Origin: Slackia piriformis YIT 12062 | GTDB lineage: Bacteria > Actinomycetota > Coriobacteriia > Coriobacteriales > Eggerthellaceae | Assembly (NCBI RefSeq): GCF_000296445.1 | Contig: NZ_JH815198.1 | Span: forward strand, 818,461-882,460 | Length of the DNA: 64,000 nucleotides | Reading direction: 5' to 3' | Part shown: positions 33,543 through 42,971 of the stretch, piece by piece | How positions within the stretch are numbered: the stretch's first letter is position 1 | How the letters are laid out: each line of letters begins with the position of its first letter | The notes under the pieces: model-generated | The model's database searches: none | Told to the model about the DNA's origin: nothing | What the model saw: the letters and a program-made list of their open reading frames with translations, nothing else | Made by a program: the position numbers and the translations under genes

Positions 33543-34580
33543 ATGAGCTTTCGCAACAACCTTCAACACCTTCGCGCAACTCGCAATATGACCCAGGAGC
33601 AGCTTGCCATGTTTCTGGGCGTCTCGCGCCAGTCCGTGACGAAATGGGAGGCCGAGAAAAGCTATCCCGAAATGGATAAGCTCTTGAAGATGTGCTCGTT
33701 TTTCGAATGCTCGCTTGACGACCTGGTCACAGACGATTTGACGAACCGCCCTGCAGAAGATGCGACCGCGCCGAAAATGCCCGGCGGACCCGCGACCGAC
33801 GTATGCGGCTACGACGACCATGCGAAATCGCTTGCTTGGCGCATCCCCACCGGAATCGCTTTCATCATGCTCGGTATCGCATGGACCATCTTTGTGGACG
33901 GAGGCCCTACGGGCATTCTGCACGAAGGAGACCTGCTTGCCGTCGCCGGCCTGTTCGCCGGCATCGTGGCGGGAATGGCCGTGCTTATCCCCGCCGGAAT
34001 GCGCCACAGCGCTTTCGTAAAATCCCATCCGTATATCGAGGATTTCTATACAGACGAAGAGAAAACGAAGGCGCGCAAGCAGCTTGGAGTCGGCATTATC
34101 GTAGGTATCGCCGATGCGTTCCTGGGCATCCTCGCCATGATAGCCACAGACAATAGCGCCCACGAAAATCTGGGCGGGGCTATCATGATGCTCCTTTTCG
34201 CCTGCGCCGTCTTGATCATCGTGAACAAAAGCATGTTGTACGCCCGCCTGAACCTGGCCGAGTACAATAAGAACGCCATTGACGAACTCGAGGTCGAGGA
34301 CATCGTCAAGGCCGCCATAGACGAACAGCGCAAGAAGACGCTGCTTGCCGCCCATGGCGTCAAGACCCGCAAAGAACGCATCACGGGCAGCTTATGCGGC
34401 GCAATCATGATTATCGCCACCATTGCCGGCCTTGTCATGCTCTTCCAGCCGATAGCCCAAGGCATAGACCCCGATGACGTGAACTGGACGGCTAACATGT
34501 TCTGGATGGCATGGGTGATAGGCGGATTGTGCTGCGGTATAGTAGCCCTCCTGGTAAACGCGTTCGTCGAAGACGAGTAA
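33543..34580 (+). CDS. XRE-type DNA-binding protein with membrane domain
   Basis: Residues 5-60 form a Cro/C1-type helix-turn-helix (MTQEQLAMFLGVSRQSVTKWE). After a short linker come about six membrane helices in three pairs (about residues 98-160, 180-225 and 280-340), with a charged cytoplasmic stretch between them. This is a one-component regulator tethered to the membrane, a layout common in Firmicutes and Coriobacteria. It probably controls itself and its neighbour. The phosphodiesterase gene follows by 11 bases, so the two should be an operon. Confidence 0.85.
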   Translation: MSFRNNLQHLRATRNMTQEQLAMFLGVSRQSVTKWEAEKSYPEMDKLLKMCSFFECSLDDLVTDDLTNRPAEDATAPKMPGGPATDVCGYDDHAKSLAWRIPTGIAFIMLGIAWTIFVDGGPTGILHEGDLLAVAGLFAGIVAGMAVLIPAGMRHSAFVKSHPYIEDFYTDEEKTKARKQLGVGIIVGIADAFLGILAMIATDNSAHENLGGAIMMLLFACAVLIIVNKSMLYARLNLAEYNKNAIDELEVEDIVKAAIDEQRKKTLLAAHGVKTRKERITGSLCGAIMIIATIAGLVMLFQPIAQGIDPDDVNWTANMFWMAWVIGGLCCGIVALLVNAFVEDE

Positions 34581-34591
34581 GGGAGAAGCGT

Positions 34592-35107
34592 ATGAAACTT
34601 CTTGTTGCGTCCGACATTCACGGATCGGCATATTGGTGCCGAGTGCTCATGGATCGAATCGAAGAGGAATCGCCCGACAGAATCATCCTCTTAGGCGACC
34701 TTCTCTATCACGGCCCTCGCAACCCCTTGCCCGACGAATACGACCCCAAGCAGGTCGCCGCCATGCTCAATAGCATTGCCGAACGTGTCGTTGCCGTACG
34801 GGGCAACTGCGATTCAGAAGTCGACCAGATGATGCTTGAGTTTCCCTGCCTGGGAGATTACGCGCTCGTCGTAGACGAGTACAAAACGATATTCGCCACC
34901 CACGGCCACGTCTTCGGCCCGGAAAACGTGCCGCCTTTGCCCGGGAGCTCCATGCTGCTTTCAGGGCATACGCACGTAAAGACAAGCGACGTAAGAGACG
35001 GAATCATCTTCGCCAACCCGGGAAGCATCTCTCTTCCCAAAGACGGATCGAACAGCTACGGCATAGTGGAACAGGGCGTTTTTCGAACCGTCGAGCTGCA
35101 CGGATAA
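34592..35107 (+). CDS. yfcE: YfcE/MJ0936-type metallophosphoesterase
   Basis: The 171-residue protein has the calcineurin-like phosphoesterase motifs: VASDIHG at the N-terminus, LLGDLLYHGP, VRGNCDSE, ATHGH and SGHTH. Proteins of this subfamily hydrolyse phosphodiesters with Mn2+, but their physiological substrate is unknown. It is preceded by GGGAGAAG and lies directly after the XRE membrane protein gene. A clear terminator follows. Confidence 0.9.
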   Translation: MKLLVASDIHGSAYWCRVLMDRIEEESPDRIILLGDLLYHGPRNPLPDEYDPKQVAAMLNSIAERVVAVRGNCDSEVDQMMLEFPCLGDYALVVDEYKTIFATHGHVFGPENVPPLPGSSMLLSGHTHVKTSDVRDGIIFANPGSISLPKDGSNSYGIVEQGVFRTVELHG

Positions 35108-35120
35108 AGACACTCGAACG

Positions 35121-35160
35121 AAGGAAGGGGGCGAACCTTCAAAGGTCAGCCCCCTTCTTT
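35121..35160 (+). terminator. Terminator of the XRE-yfcE operon
   Basis: GAAGGGGGC (35124-35132) pairs with GCCCCCTTC (35149-35157), with an inner ACCTT/AAGGT pair, followed by TTTC. It could also serve the convergent permease gene. Confidence 0.8.
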
Positions 35161-35210
35161 CACCATGATGCGCACCGAAAAAACGCGCCTGCCGATTCAC
35201 CAATCGAGCG

Positions 35211-36530
35211 CTAGCCTAAAATGAACATGACCAGAAACGCCGCAGCCGCAACCCACATGAGGGGACGCACTTCGCGAGCTTTTCCCTGGAAGACCTTGAT
35301 CACGCAATACGAGATGAATCCGAACCCGATGCCGTTCGTAATCGAGTAGGTCATAGGAATGCCGAGAATCGTGACGAATGCGGGAAATGCGAACTCTATC
35401 TTCGACCAGTCGACATTGGCCACCCCCGAAAGCATGAGATAGCCAACCACGACAAGCGCGCCGCATGTTGCAGATGCAGAGACCATACCGATCACCGGGG
35501 CGAGAAACGCGCATGCGACGAAAAGAATCGCCACCACGATATTGGACAGGCCCGTACGCGCGCCCGCAACCGCTCCCGCCGTCGACTCGACGAACACCGT
35601 GATGGAGCTCGCTCCGAAGAAGCCGCCCGCGGCGGCGGCGGCCGAGTCAACCGTGAGAATGGGCTGTATGTCTTTCACATTTCCGTCCTTGTCAGCGAAA
35701 TCGCCCTGCTCGGCCACGGCGACGACCGTGCCCATGGTGTCGAAGAAGTCGCTCATGAGGAAGGAGAAGACGAACAGCAGCAACGCAGGCTGCAAGGCAA
35801 TCTGCACGATAGCCATGGTATCTGTCCCCGGAATCGTCTGAAACGGCGCAGCGAAGGCCGAGAAATCAAGTCCGGCGCTCCATTGCGTGGGAAGACTCGT
35901 CACGCCGAGCGGTATGCCGACAAGCGTCGCCAACACGATGGAAATAAGCAAAGCGCCTTTGACCCTGAGAACCTGCAGCACAACAGCGCAAAGAATCGAG
36001 AACAGCGCAACAAGAACCGTCGGAGAATGGACATCCCCCAGCGCAAGAAGCGTGGATTCGTTCGATACGACCAAGCCGCTTCCCTGCAAGCCAATGAACG
36101 CGACGAACAAGCCTATGCCGATGGCTATCGCATGGCGAAGGCTCGCCGGAATGGCGTCCATGACGGCCGTTCTCAAGCCGCAGAGAACGAGCACGAGAAT
36201 GACAATGCCCTCGACGAACACGACGGCCATCGCCACACGCCAATCCACGGCATGTTCCCCCATACACAGCGTGAACGGAATGATGGCGTTGATACCCATG
36301 CCCGACGCAAGCGCGATAGGCCTGTTGGCCACGAGGCCCATGACCGCAGTCATGGCTGCCGCGCCGAGGCATGTCGCGGTAAGGGCCGCTTGGTACGGAA
36401 TGCCGGCCGCCTCAAGCAGCGGAGGATTGACGGCGACTATATAGGCCATGGCCAAAAACGTCGTAAGGCCGCCGACGAGCTCGTTGCCGACCGTACTGTT
36501 GCGCTCGGCGATCTTGAAAAATGAGTTCAC
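35211..36530 (-). CDS. NCS2-family purine permease (guanine/hypoxanthine type)
   Basis: The 439-residue permease has the AzgA-type features of NCS2: TFLAMAYIVAVNPPLL near the start, ASGMGINAIIPFTLC, DFFDTMGTVVAVAEQ and the ASSITVFVESTAGAVAGARTG loop. It would import guanine, hypoxanthine or adenine by proton symport across about fourteen helices. The start is set at GTG 36530, with AGAGGA upstream; longer readings add an unfavourable basic leader. No purine riboswitch is visible upstream. The neighbouring pathway step, apt, lies far away at 63443. Confidence 0.9.
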   Translation of the reverse strand: MNSFFKIAERNSTVGNELVGGLTTFLAMAYIVAVNPPLLEAAGIPYQAALTATCLGAAAMTAVMGLVANRPIALASGMGINAIIPFTLCMGEHAVDWRVAMAVVFVEGIVILVLVLCGLRTAVMDAIPASLRHAIAIGIGLFVAFIGLQGSGLVVSNESTLLALGDVHSPTVLVALFSILCAVVLQVLRVKGALLISIVLATLVGIPLGVTSLPTQWSAGLDFSAFAAPFQTIPGTDTMAIVQIALQPALLLFVFSFLMSDFFDTMGTVVAVAEQGDFADKDGNVKDIQPILTVDSAAAAAGGFFGASSITVFVESTAGAVAGARTGLSNIVVAILFVACAFLAPVIGMVSASATCGALVVVGYLMLSGVANVDWSKIEFAFPAFVTILGIPMTYSITNGIGFGFISYCVIKVFQGKAREVRPLMWVAAAAFLVMFILG

Positions 36531-36875
36531 GTTTTCGTCCTCTCGTAGCAGACAATGCGCAATGCTCCTCCGCATCCGCACGGAAACTTCGGCCGTCGCG
36601 CTGCGGAAGATCGCAAATGGAAAACGTGCGTCATTGTACCATTCGTCCGACGCTTTTCTGCCGCCTTCTTTGTTCGCGCGAAAACAAAGCCGCCCATTCG
36701 AAAACTACGCTATTACTCAATATGCATGACACGATATTTCGCAATCACCAGGCATTTCATCGACTTGCACGATAGAGCGCACGATAGCCGAAAGCATAGA
36801 ATGAGTCCAACGAAACGGCCCCGGCTACGGCGGCCCACCGCAATCGACGTACGAACCATTCGCAAGGAGTCAGTC
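36531..36875. other. 345-bp divergent spacer between NCS2 permease and tatA
   Basis: The spacer should contain both divergent promoters. Nothing beyond the two ribosome sites is recognised. Short open frames here lack ribosome sites and look random. Confidence 0.4.
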
Positions 36876-37154
36876 ATGAAAATCTTCGGTCTCGGAATGC
36901 CAGAGCTTCTCATCATCCTCGGAGTCGCGCTTCTCATCTTCGGCCCCAAGCATCTCCCGAAGCTCGGCAGCGCCCTTGGCAAGACCATCAAAAACCTGCG
37001 AGAAGGCTTTAGCTCCGGTGACGGAGTGATTAAGAAAAGCGAATCGGAAGAGGAAGAGGCTCCCGCGCCGAAGCGCAAGAAGAAGGCCCCCAAGCAGATC
37101 GAGGCCGCCGCAACCGTCGAAGAAGAGACGACCGAGCAGGCTGCAACCGCTTAA
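36876..37154 (+). CDS. tatA: Twin-arginine translocase subunit TatA
   Basis: TatA forms the pore of the Tat system that exports folded proteins. The 92-residue product has the membrane helix MPELLIILGVALLIFGP, the following amphipathic helix LPKLGSALGKTIKNLREGF and an acidic then basic tail rich in Lys and Glu. AAGGAG fixes the start at 36876. No tatB or tatC is adjacent, so they must be elsewhere. Two hairpins end the unit. Confidence 0.93.
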   Translation: MKIFGLGMPELLIILGVALLIFGPKHLPKLGSALGKTIKNLREGFSSGDGVIKKSESEEEEAPAPKRKKKAPKQIEAAATVEEETTEQAATA

Positions 37155-37178
37155 ACCGCACTCGGGCCATCGAAAAAC

Positions 37179-37210
37179 GAAGCCGACGCTCCCTTCCTAC
37201 GGTCGGCTTC
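37179..37210 (+). terminator. First terminator after tatA
   Basis: GAAGCCGAC (37179-37187) pairs with GTCGGCTTC (37202-37210), about 25 bases after tatA. Confidence 0.7.
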
Positions 37211-37226
37211 CCGAAGCGCCCCGTTA

Positions 37227-37270
37227 GGTATGAGAAAGCCCGCGCAATTTCGTGCGGGCTTTCTCATACC
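37227..37270 (+). terminator. Second, 17-bp terminator hairpin after tatA
   Basis: Arms 37227-37243 and 37254-37270 are perfectly complementary over 17 bp. The downstream arm carries TTTCTC within it. It insulates tatA from the LuxR-type gene. Confidence 0.82.
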
Positions 37271-37383
37271 ATGCCACAAGGCCGGGTCCGCCAGCAAAAG
37301 CACCCGTTTTCCCACGAAGTCTTCGAAGTCTTTTCCCGATGAGACGATCGTTTGCTATCATGGCCTAGTCAGAAGGAGTCTTC

Positions 37384-38814
37384 GTGAGCAAAATCGTTAT
37401 GGAAACACCCGTTCCCTCAGCCCGCCGTATCGCGGGCTTTTCTTGCTACCAGGGCTTCGTCTTCGCCTTGTTCTACATGGGAGCCAACAAAGGATTGCCC
37501 CTCGGGACGTTCGTCCTTGAGCGGGCCGACCTGCTTTGTACGCTTCTGTGCGCCCTCGCCACGCTTCTGGCCATGATTCGCTTCCCGCAAGCCGCCAATC
37601 GCGTCTTGGAAAGCGACGCCGCGCTCGCCACATGCGCTTTCATGCTCATGGCGGGCGCTTTCGTGCCGTCTTTCGTCATACCCTCGCCGCTCCTCGGTCT
37701 CGTGGTGGAAGGCCTTCTTGTCGGAGTGCCCATGGCAACGCTGCTGGGAGCCTGGGGACGCGTGCTCGGCCTATCCTCGCCGCGGGTGGCCACCTGCGAG
37801 ATTTTCGCGTCGTCCGCCATCGCCGGCGCTGTCTGCTTCGCGGCCTCCGCATTCGGCCCCGGCGCCTTCTCGTTTTTGACGATCGCCTTTCCCGCTGCAA
37901 GCGTCGGTATGCTCCTCGTCACCGGCGCAGGACGGTCTTCGTCTTCGGACGATGCTCCCCTCCCGCTTCACGCATCGGAAAACGCACCGGCCGGCGCTTC
38001 GCGTCACGTCCGCATGCTCTCGAGGCGAATGCTTGCCGGGGCGCTTCTGTATGGAGTCTCGGCGGGTTTCATGGAGGCGTATCGCTCCGATCCGGGAACG
38101 CTTACCACCCCCACGCTACCCGCGACGTTGCTCATTCTGGCTCTGTTCTGCATCGCCGTGCTCCAATCGCTTCTTACAAGCAAAGCGCATGAGAAAAACC
38201 CCCTCGGACATACCTATCGCATCGTCTTGCTCGTCACCATGGCCGGCTTCCTCTTCGCCCCCGTCCTACAGAACAGCGGCGTTCCAGGCGAAGCCATCGT
38301 GCTCGCCGGATTCCTCGGTCTCACGGCAACCTATCTCGCCTTGTTCATAGCGGCATCGACGCTTGCGGGCATCGATTCTTCCCATATGTTCAGGCGGGGT
38401 TTCGCCGCTTTATACGCGGGCGAGGCTCTCGGAATCGTCGTCTCGAACGTGTTCGACTGCCTGCCTTTCGCCGATTGGGCGACATACGCAATGCTCGCAT
38501 CCGCCGGCCTGGCGACGCTCATCTCGTATTTGTTCCTTTTCACCGAGACGGATTTCGAGGAGCTTTCCGCCGTCGTGGACGCCGTCGACCCCATGCAGGC
38601 CATGCATGCCGCGATCGTCAAATCCGCGAAATTGTCGGAGCGCGAATCGGAGGTTCTCGCCCTTGCGCTCAAGGGCCGGACCAACGAGCGCATCGCCCGG
38701 GAGCTCTGCATAGCGAAGAGCACGGCCGACACGCATCTGCGACGAATCTACGCCAAGGCGAAGGTGCACAGCCGCCAAGAGCTGCTTGATTACGGGGAAA
38801 AACTCGTTCGATGA
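37384..38814 (+). CDS. LuxR-type regulator with a polytopic membrane N-terminus
   Basis: The 476-residue protein carries about ten to twelve membrane helices over residues 1-390, then a charged linker, then a LuxR-type helix-turn-helix (about residues 416-470: LSERESEVLALALKGRTNERIARELCIAKSTADTHLRRIYAK, read in two overlapping pieces). The membrane part resembles an MFS-type transporter. Such membrane-anchored LuxR regulators are expanded in Eggerthellaceae. The protein could sense an external or membrane-partitioning molecule directly. AGAAGGAG precedes the GTG start. No target gene can be named, though the genes downstream are candidates. Confidence 0.88.
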   Translation: MSKIVMETPVPSARRIAGFSCYQGFVFALFYMGANKGLPLGTFVLERADLLCTLLCALATLLAMIRFPQAANRVLESDAALATCAFMLMAGAFVPSFVIPSPLLGLVVEGLLVGVPMATLLGAWGRVLGLSSPRVATCEIFASSAIAGAVCFAASAFGPGAFSFLTIAFPAASVGMLLVTGAGRSSSSDDAPLPLHASENAPAGASRHVRMLSRRMLAGALLYGVSAGFMEAYRSDPGTLTTPTLPATLLILALFCIAVLQSLLTSKAHEKNPLGHTYRIVLLVTMAGFLFAPVLQNSGVPGEAIVLAGFLGLTATYLALFIAASTLAGIDSSHMFRRGFAALYAGEALGIVVSNVFDCLPFADWATYAMLASAGLATLISYLFLFTETDFEELSAVVDAVDPMQAMHAAIVKSAKLSERESEVLALALKGRTNERIARELCIAKSTADTHLRRIYAKAKVHSRQELLDYGEKLVR

Positions 38815-38851
38815 AAGCGGGCGGGGTCGACAGGACGAGAAGGAGCCTCCG

Positions 38852-39253
38852 TCAGCCGCGCGCCCCAAGGCATGCATGGGCGATTGCCCTTCCCGCCATA
38901 ACGCCTGCAAGGCACGCCCCCAGGCTCACGGCCGCATTCGCGCCCGCCATACCCCATGCGCCCGATTCGAGCAACTGCACCGTTTCGAGGCTGAACGTGG
39001 AGAAGGTGGTAAAACCTCCCAAGACGCCCGTGACGGCGAACAGACGCACATGGTCGCGCCCCGCAAACGGCCCTTCGAACAAAGCGGACAACACTCCAAT
39101 GACGAAGCATCCAAACACATTCGCAATGAGCGTAGCGACAGGAAATCCTCCGAGAAACGCCTCGGGCGCAAACGCCGCAACGGCAAGCCCGACCGCATAA
39201 CGGCCAACCGCACCCAGCGCGCCTCCAAGGGCCACCGCGCACAATTCCAACAT
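38852..39253 (-). CDS. crcB: CrcB/Fluc fluoride channel
   Basis: CrcB exports toxic fluoride across the cell membrane. The 133-residue, four-helix protein shows GALGAVGRYAVG near the start and the family core FAVTGVLGGFTTFSTFS. A ribosome site AAGGAGG precedes the start at 39253. Only one copy is here; many actinobacteria have adjacent pairs, so this one probably forms a dual-topology homodimer. The upstream DNA does not fit the crcB-motif fluoride riboswitch. Confidence 0.92.
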   Translation of the reverse strand: MLELCAVALGGALGAVGRYAVGLAVAAFAPEAFLGGFPVATLIANVFGCFVIGVLSALFEGPFAGRDHVRLFAVTGVLGGFTTFSTFSLETVQLLESGAWGMAGANAAVSLGACLAGVMAGRAIAHACLGARG

Positions 39254-39461
39254 CCAAGCCTCCTTGCCCCGTATTCGCACGCGACAACAAGCCGCCCGCC
39301 TCGGCGCGATTCAGCCTATCGGACGGTCGGATTCATACCGACGAGCGGACACCCCGCGCGGTTGCGATTTGCGTGACTTCTTTCTTCGAAATGTAAGAAT
39401 ACTACAGCGTGTTCTTAGGCCTGCGCTACAATAATCCGCGCCAAAGGGCAGGCCGACAGGC

Positions 39462-40742
39462 ATGATTCGAACGAAGGCTGGACAGAACATGGAAGAACCG
39501 AACGCTGAACCGATTGCGCGTGCCGCACGCGAACCGCGCCATCCCTCGCTCAATACGTCCCTGCTTTCTGCGGCTTCGCAAGAAGACACCATGGTCGATT
39601 ACCTCAAAAACCACCCTCAGGGCTTTTCGGAGATGCCCTTCAATTCCGTAGACAGCCTTATCCTCTCAACGCTTTCGTACCTTGACTTGGATTCGTACCC
39701 ATACGAAGACGTACTCGGAGGCGACGGCGTTCCCATCGTGGACATCGTCCGCTTCTCGGAATTCGAATCGCTTCTTAACGGCGGATGGATTTCCGCCTCG
39801 AAAGAGCTCCCCGCCTTTGTTGAGGCGCTTCTTCGCTGCCGCAGATTCGCCGACCTCTCCGTGCGTTATTTCGTGCAGGAAGACGCCGCCGCCATAGAAA
39901 AGCAGTTCTGCGCATGCACGTTCTCCTTCGGAGGAAAGACTCCCCTGTACTATCTCGCGTTTCGCGGTACAGACGGTACTCTTGCGGGATGGAAAGAAGA
40001 CTTCAACCTCAGCTATAGGAAAGTCATCCCTTCCCAGCGCTCGGCCGAGCGCTACGTCTCGGGGGTGCTCTCGGCGTTGCCGTCCGATGCGCGCATCATG
40101 GTAGGCGGCCACTCAAAAGGCGGAAACCTTGCCGAATTCGCCGCGGCCACGGTCGACGAGACGAGCTACGAGAGAATCGAACGCATCTTCAACCACGACG
40201 GACCAAGCTTCCTCAATTCTCCCTCTCCCCGCTTCGAGGAGCAGCATTTCAAGGACAAGCTGGACAAAACGGTCCCGGAATCGTCCATCTTCGGAATGAT
40301 GCTCGAGCATCGAGATGATTTCTCCGTTGTCCAGTCGCAGGCGACGGGCATCTTCCAACACAACCCGTTCTCGTGGCTCACCTGCGGCGACGACTTCTTG
40401 TATCAGGAATCGCTCAACCCTTCGGCGGCTTTTTTCGACCAGACGCTCGACCGCTGGTTGAAAAGCTGCACACCGGAGCAGCGGGAGACCTTCATCGACA
40501 CCATATACGAGCTCATCATCTCAAGCGACGCCACAAGCTGGCAGGAGTTCAACGGCGCGTGGCTGCCGAACGTCGCCGGCGTCTTACGCGACGGCAAAAA
40601 TCTCGACCACGAAACCAAAGAGATCATCTTGCACACCATCCGCAACTTCGGAAGCGTTGCAAGCGCATCGGTGCGCGAGCGTTTCGGCAGCTTCATCGAG
40701 AGAATGCGTGCCATGGCGAGGTTGGGGGATAACCAAGCCTAG
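39462..40742 (+). CDS. DUF2974 (Mbeg1-like) lipase-fold protein
   Basis: The 426-residue reading contains the alpha/beta-hydrolase nucleophile motif GGHSKGGNLAEFAA and the oxyanion-side YYLAFRGTDGTLAGWKED, both typical of the Mbeg1-like family of putative lipases. The family's N-terminus aligns with Met44 (39591, MVDYLKNHPQGFSEMPFN), so the true start may be there. Residues before it are polar and unconserved. No clear ribosome site decides. No signal peptide is seen, so it should be cytoplasmic. Its substrate is unknown. Confidence 0.8.
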   Translation: MIRTKAGQNMEEPNAEPIARAAREPRHPSLNTSLLSAASQEDTMVDYLKNHPQGFSEMPFNSVDSLILSTLSYLDLDSYPYEDVLGGDGVPIVDIVRFSEFESLLNGGWISASKELPAFVEALLRCRRFADLSVRYFVQEDAAAIEKQFCACTFSFGGKTPLYYLAFRGTDGTLAGWKEDFNLSYRKVIPSQRSAERYVSGVLSALPSDARIMVGGHSKGGNLAEFAAATVDETSYERIERIFNHDGPSFLNSPSPRFEEQHFKDKLDKTVPESSIFGMMLEHRDDFSVVQSQATGIFQHNPFSWLTCGDDFLYQESLNPSAAFFDQTLDRWLKSCTPEQRETFIDTIYELIISSDATSWQEFNGAWLPNVAGVLRDGKNLDHETKEIILHTIRNFGSVASASVRERFGSFIERMRAMARLGDNQA

Positions 40743-40832
40743 CCATGGCGCCATGCCCCGCAAGCCGGCAGCAAGCCGCAGAACATGAATAATAACGCCG
40801 CCCACAAGCGGCAAGAAGAAAGGAACGAACCC

Positions 40833-41780
40833 ATGACCGAAATGGAGCCGAAGCAAGAGCGTTACGATGCGTTCACCGTGCGCATGGCGATTCAGCTCGC
40901 CGCTCCGCACACATGGCCGGCTGCCATTATCCCCTGCCTTATCGCCGTGTGCGCCGCCTCGGTTTTCTCCGAAACCGTCAGCATGTCGCTCGCGATTGCC
41001 CTGCTCGTCATCTGCATCTTGATGCAGTCGGCGGTCAACACCTTCAACGACTACTATGATTTTGTCAAAGGTGCGGACTCGCTCGACGACAACGTCGAAG
41101 AATCCGACGCCACGCTGGTGTACAACAACGTGAACCCCCGCGCCGCACGCAACCTCGCCCTTGGTTTTCTTGCCGCGGCATTCGCCCTGGGAGCCTATGC
41201 CATATATTGTGCAGGCTGGATTCCGCTGGCCATCGGCGTAATAGGCGCATTTTTCGTCGTGGTGTACTCCGCAGGAAAAACGCCTATATCGTATCTGCCC
41301 CTGGGAGAGGCGGTAAGCGGTGTTGTCATGGGAGGTCTTATTCCGCTTGCCTGCTATCAAGTCCTTACCAGGCATCTCGACTTCGCCGTTTTGCTCTGGG
41401 CCACGCCTGAGATAATCGGCGTCGGACTTATCATGCTGACAAACAATACGTGCGATAGGGAAAAAGATATCGAATCGGGCCGAAGAACGCTTCCCCGCCT
41501 TCTGGGGCGAGACCGTGCATTGAAGCTGTACCATGCAGCCCTCGTCGTATGGGTTTGCGCCATAGTGGCGATTTGCGCGATTTACTTCAGCCGGGGACTG
41601 CTTGTCATACCGTTCATGCTGCTTGCGTCTTATCCTCTGCTCAAGGCGCTTTTTGCAAATCCCCTGATTCCCGCTTCGCGCATCGGCGCCATGGCTCAAA
41701 TCTGCAGCGTGAACATCGCCCTCGGCGCATTCTACGCCGCCGCAATCATGGCGAACAGCACGGCGGCTTTCGTTTTGTAG
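40833..41780 (+). CDS. menA: UbiA-family prenyltransferase, probably MenA
   Basis: The 315-residue integral membrane protein is a UbiA prenyltransferase. Both Asp-rich prenyl-diphosphate motifs are visible: NDYYDFVKGAD and CDREKDIESGRRTLP. The latter, with APHTWPAAIIPCLIAV at the start, points to MenA, which attaches the prenyl chain to 1,4-dihydroxy-2-naphthoate in menaquinone synthesis. The start at 40833 follows AGAAAGGA. No other men gene is in the window. A methylmenaquinone or other quinone product is possible. Confidence 0.85.
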   Translation: MTEMEPKQERYDAFTVRMAIQLAAPHTWPAAIIPCLIAVCAASVFSETVSMSLAIALLVICILMQSAVNTFNDYYDFVKGADSLDDNVEESDATLVYNNVNPRAARNLALGFLAAAFALGAYAIYCAGWIPLAIGVIGAFFVVVYSAGKTPISYLPLGEAVSGVVMGGLIPLACYQVLTRHLDFAVLLWATPEIIGVGLIMLTNNTCDREKDIESGRRTLPRLLGRDRALKLYHAALVVWVCAIVAICAIYFSRGLLVIPFMLLASYPLLKALFANPLIPASRIGAMAQICSVNIALGAFYAAAIMANSTAAFVL

Positions 41781-41945
41781 CCAAAGGAACGCGATCTTAC
41801 GCCATATGGCATCGCAATCTCACGAAAGTCGCTTTACCATTCGAAAGTTCGCAAGCTCCACTCCGCGACGTTCTGCCGTTTTGCCGCAAACGACCTCATA
41901 CCCCATGCTCTCAAAAAAAGGACGGGCAGTAAGAGAAGGCTTTTC

Positions 41946-42911
41946 TCATTCCCATACAATCGACTTCGTGTCGATGAAAGATTCGGAAAGCGCCTGCGGA
42001 TCGAAGCAATGAAGCAGTTCTTCAGGGGCTACCGGATCGCATGTCGACGCGAGCCCTGTCATGCCCGCAATCTGACCAATCACCGCACGGTGGGACCCAA
42101 AACGAGCGATAAGGGCATCGAGCTCTGCATCGCTGTTTCTCTTCGAGAGACGCCTGCCGTCTTTTGCAACAAGAAGCGGTACATGTGCGTAGGCAGAATG
42201 AGCAAGACCCAGCAAATTCTGAAGATACATCTGCTGCGGAGTCGAAGAAAGCAAATCGACGCCGCGCACGACAGAAGTAATGCCCTGATCGGCGTCATCC
42301 ACCACCACAGCGAGCTGGTATGCATATGCGCCGTCGGAGCGGCGCACGACGAAGTCCCCGCATTCCCTGGAGAGGTTCTGGCAAACGCGCCCCTGGATGC
42401 AGTCGTCGAATTCGACGAATTCGTCGGGGACGATGAGCCTTTCGGCGGGCGTTCGAACAAGACTTTTTTCGAAACGCTGCGAAGAATCGAGGTTCCGGCA
42501 CGTGCCGGAATAGACGAAACGCTCCCCAGCATGCGGAGCAGAGGCCGCGTGCAAATCGGCCCTCGTGCAAAAGCACGGGTATACCAGCCCCTTCTCTTCG
42601 AGCATCCTGAACGCGCTTTCGTAGGCCTCTTCCCTATCGTGCTGGAAAAAAGGCCCTTCGTCCCAAAACAGCCCCAAGGCTTCAAAGTCCCTCATCACCG
42701 CGTCGATATAGCGCTGCTTCGAACGCTGCGCGTCGAGGTCTTCGATGCGCAGGACGATTTTGCCGCCCTGCGATTTCGCAATCAACCAAGCAACGAGGGC
42801 GGAAAAAATATTCCCCGCATGCATGCGCCCCGTAGGAGAAGGAGCGAACCTCCCTTTCACGGGAGGTTCGCCCTGCTTCGTCTTGCGGGTATGTGGCTTG
42901 ATAATGCTCAT
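41946..42911 (-). CDS. gluQ: Glutamyl-Q tRNA(Asp) synthetase-like protein
   Basis: GluQ lacks the anticodon-binding half of glutamyl-tRNA synthetase and glutamylates queuosine in tRNA(Asp). The 321-residue protein ends soon after the catalytic domain. It has a HAGN variant of the HIGH motif (residues 31-34 in RFAPSPTGRMHAGN), a RLSKRNSD variant of KMSKS, and the zinc ligands CFC with a following Tyr and Cys. The start at 42911 is a guess between two ATGs without good ribosome sites. It follows paaK at 60 bases and may be the last gene of the operon. Confidence 0.85.
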   Translation of the reverse strand: MSIIKPHTRKTKQGEPPVKGRFAPSPTGRMHAGNIFSALVAWLIAKSQGGKIVLRIEDLDAQRSKQRYIDAVMRDFEALGLFWDEGPFFQHDREEAYESAFRMLEEKGLVYPCFCTRADLHAASAPHAGERFVYSGTCRNLDSSQRFEKSLVRTPAERLIVPDEFVEFDDCIQGRVCQNLSRECGDFVVRRSDGAYAYQLAVVVDDADQGITSVVRGVDLLSSTPQQMYLQNLLGLAHSAYAHVPLLVAKDGRRLSKRNSDAELDALIARFGSHRAVIGQIAGMTGLASTCDPVAPEELLHCFDPQALSESFIDTKSIVWE

Positions 42912-42971
42912 GTTTGCAACCCAAAATTCCCATGCCATGCCGTGCCATGGCGGCGCAACGATGCAATCGCT

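Noticed and set aside
36531-36780. Possible purine riboswitch before the NCS2 permease gene
   Set aside because: Neither the loop sequences nor the three-stem layout is present.
39254-39461. Possible fluoride riboswitch before crcB
   Set aside because: The conserved core of the crcB motif could not be laid out on the minus strand.
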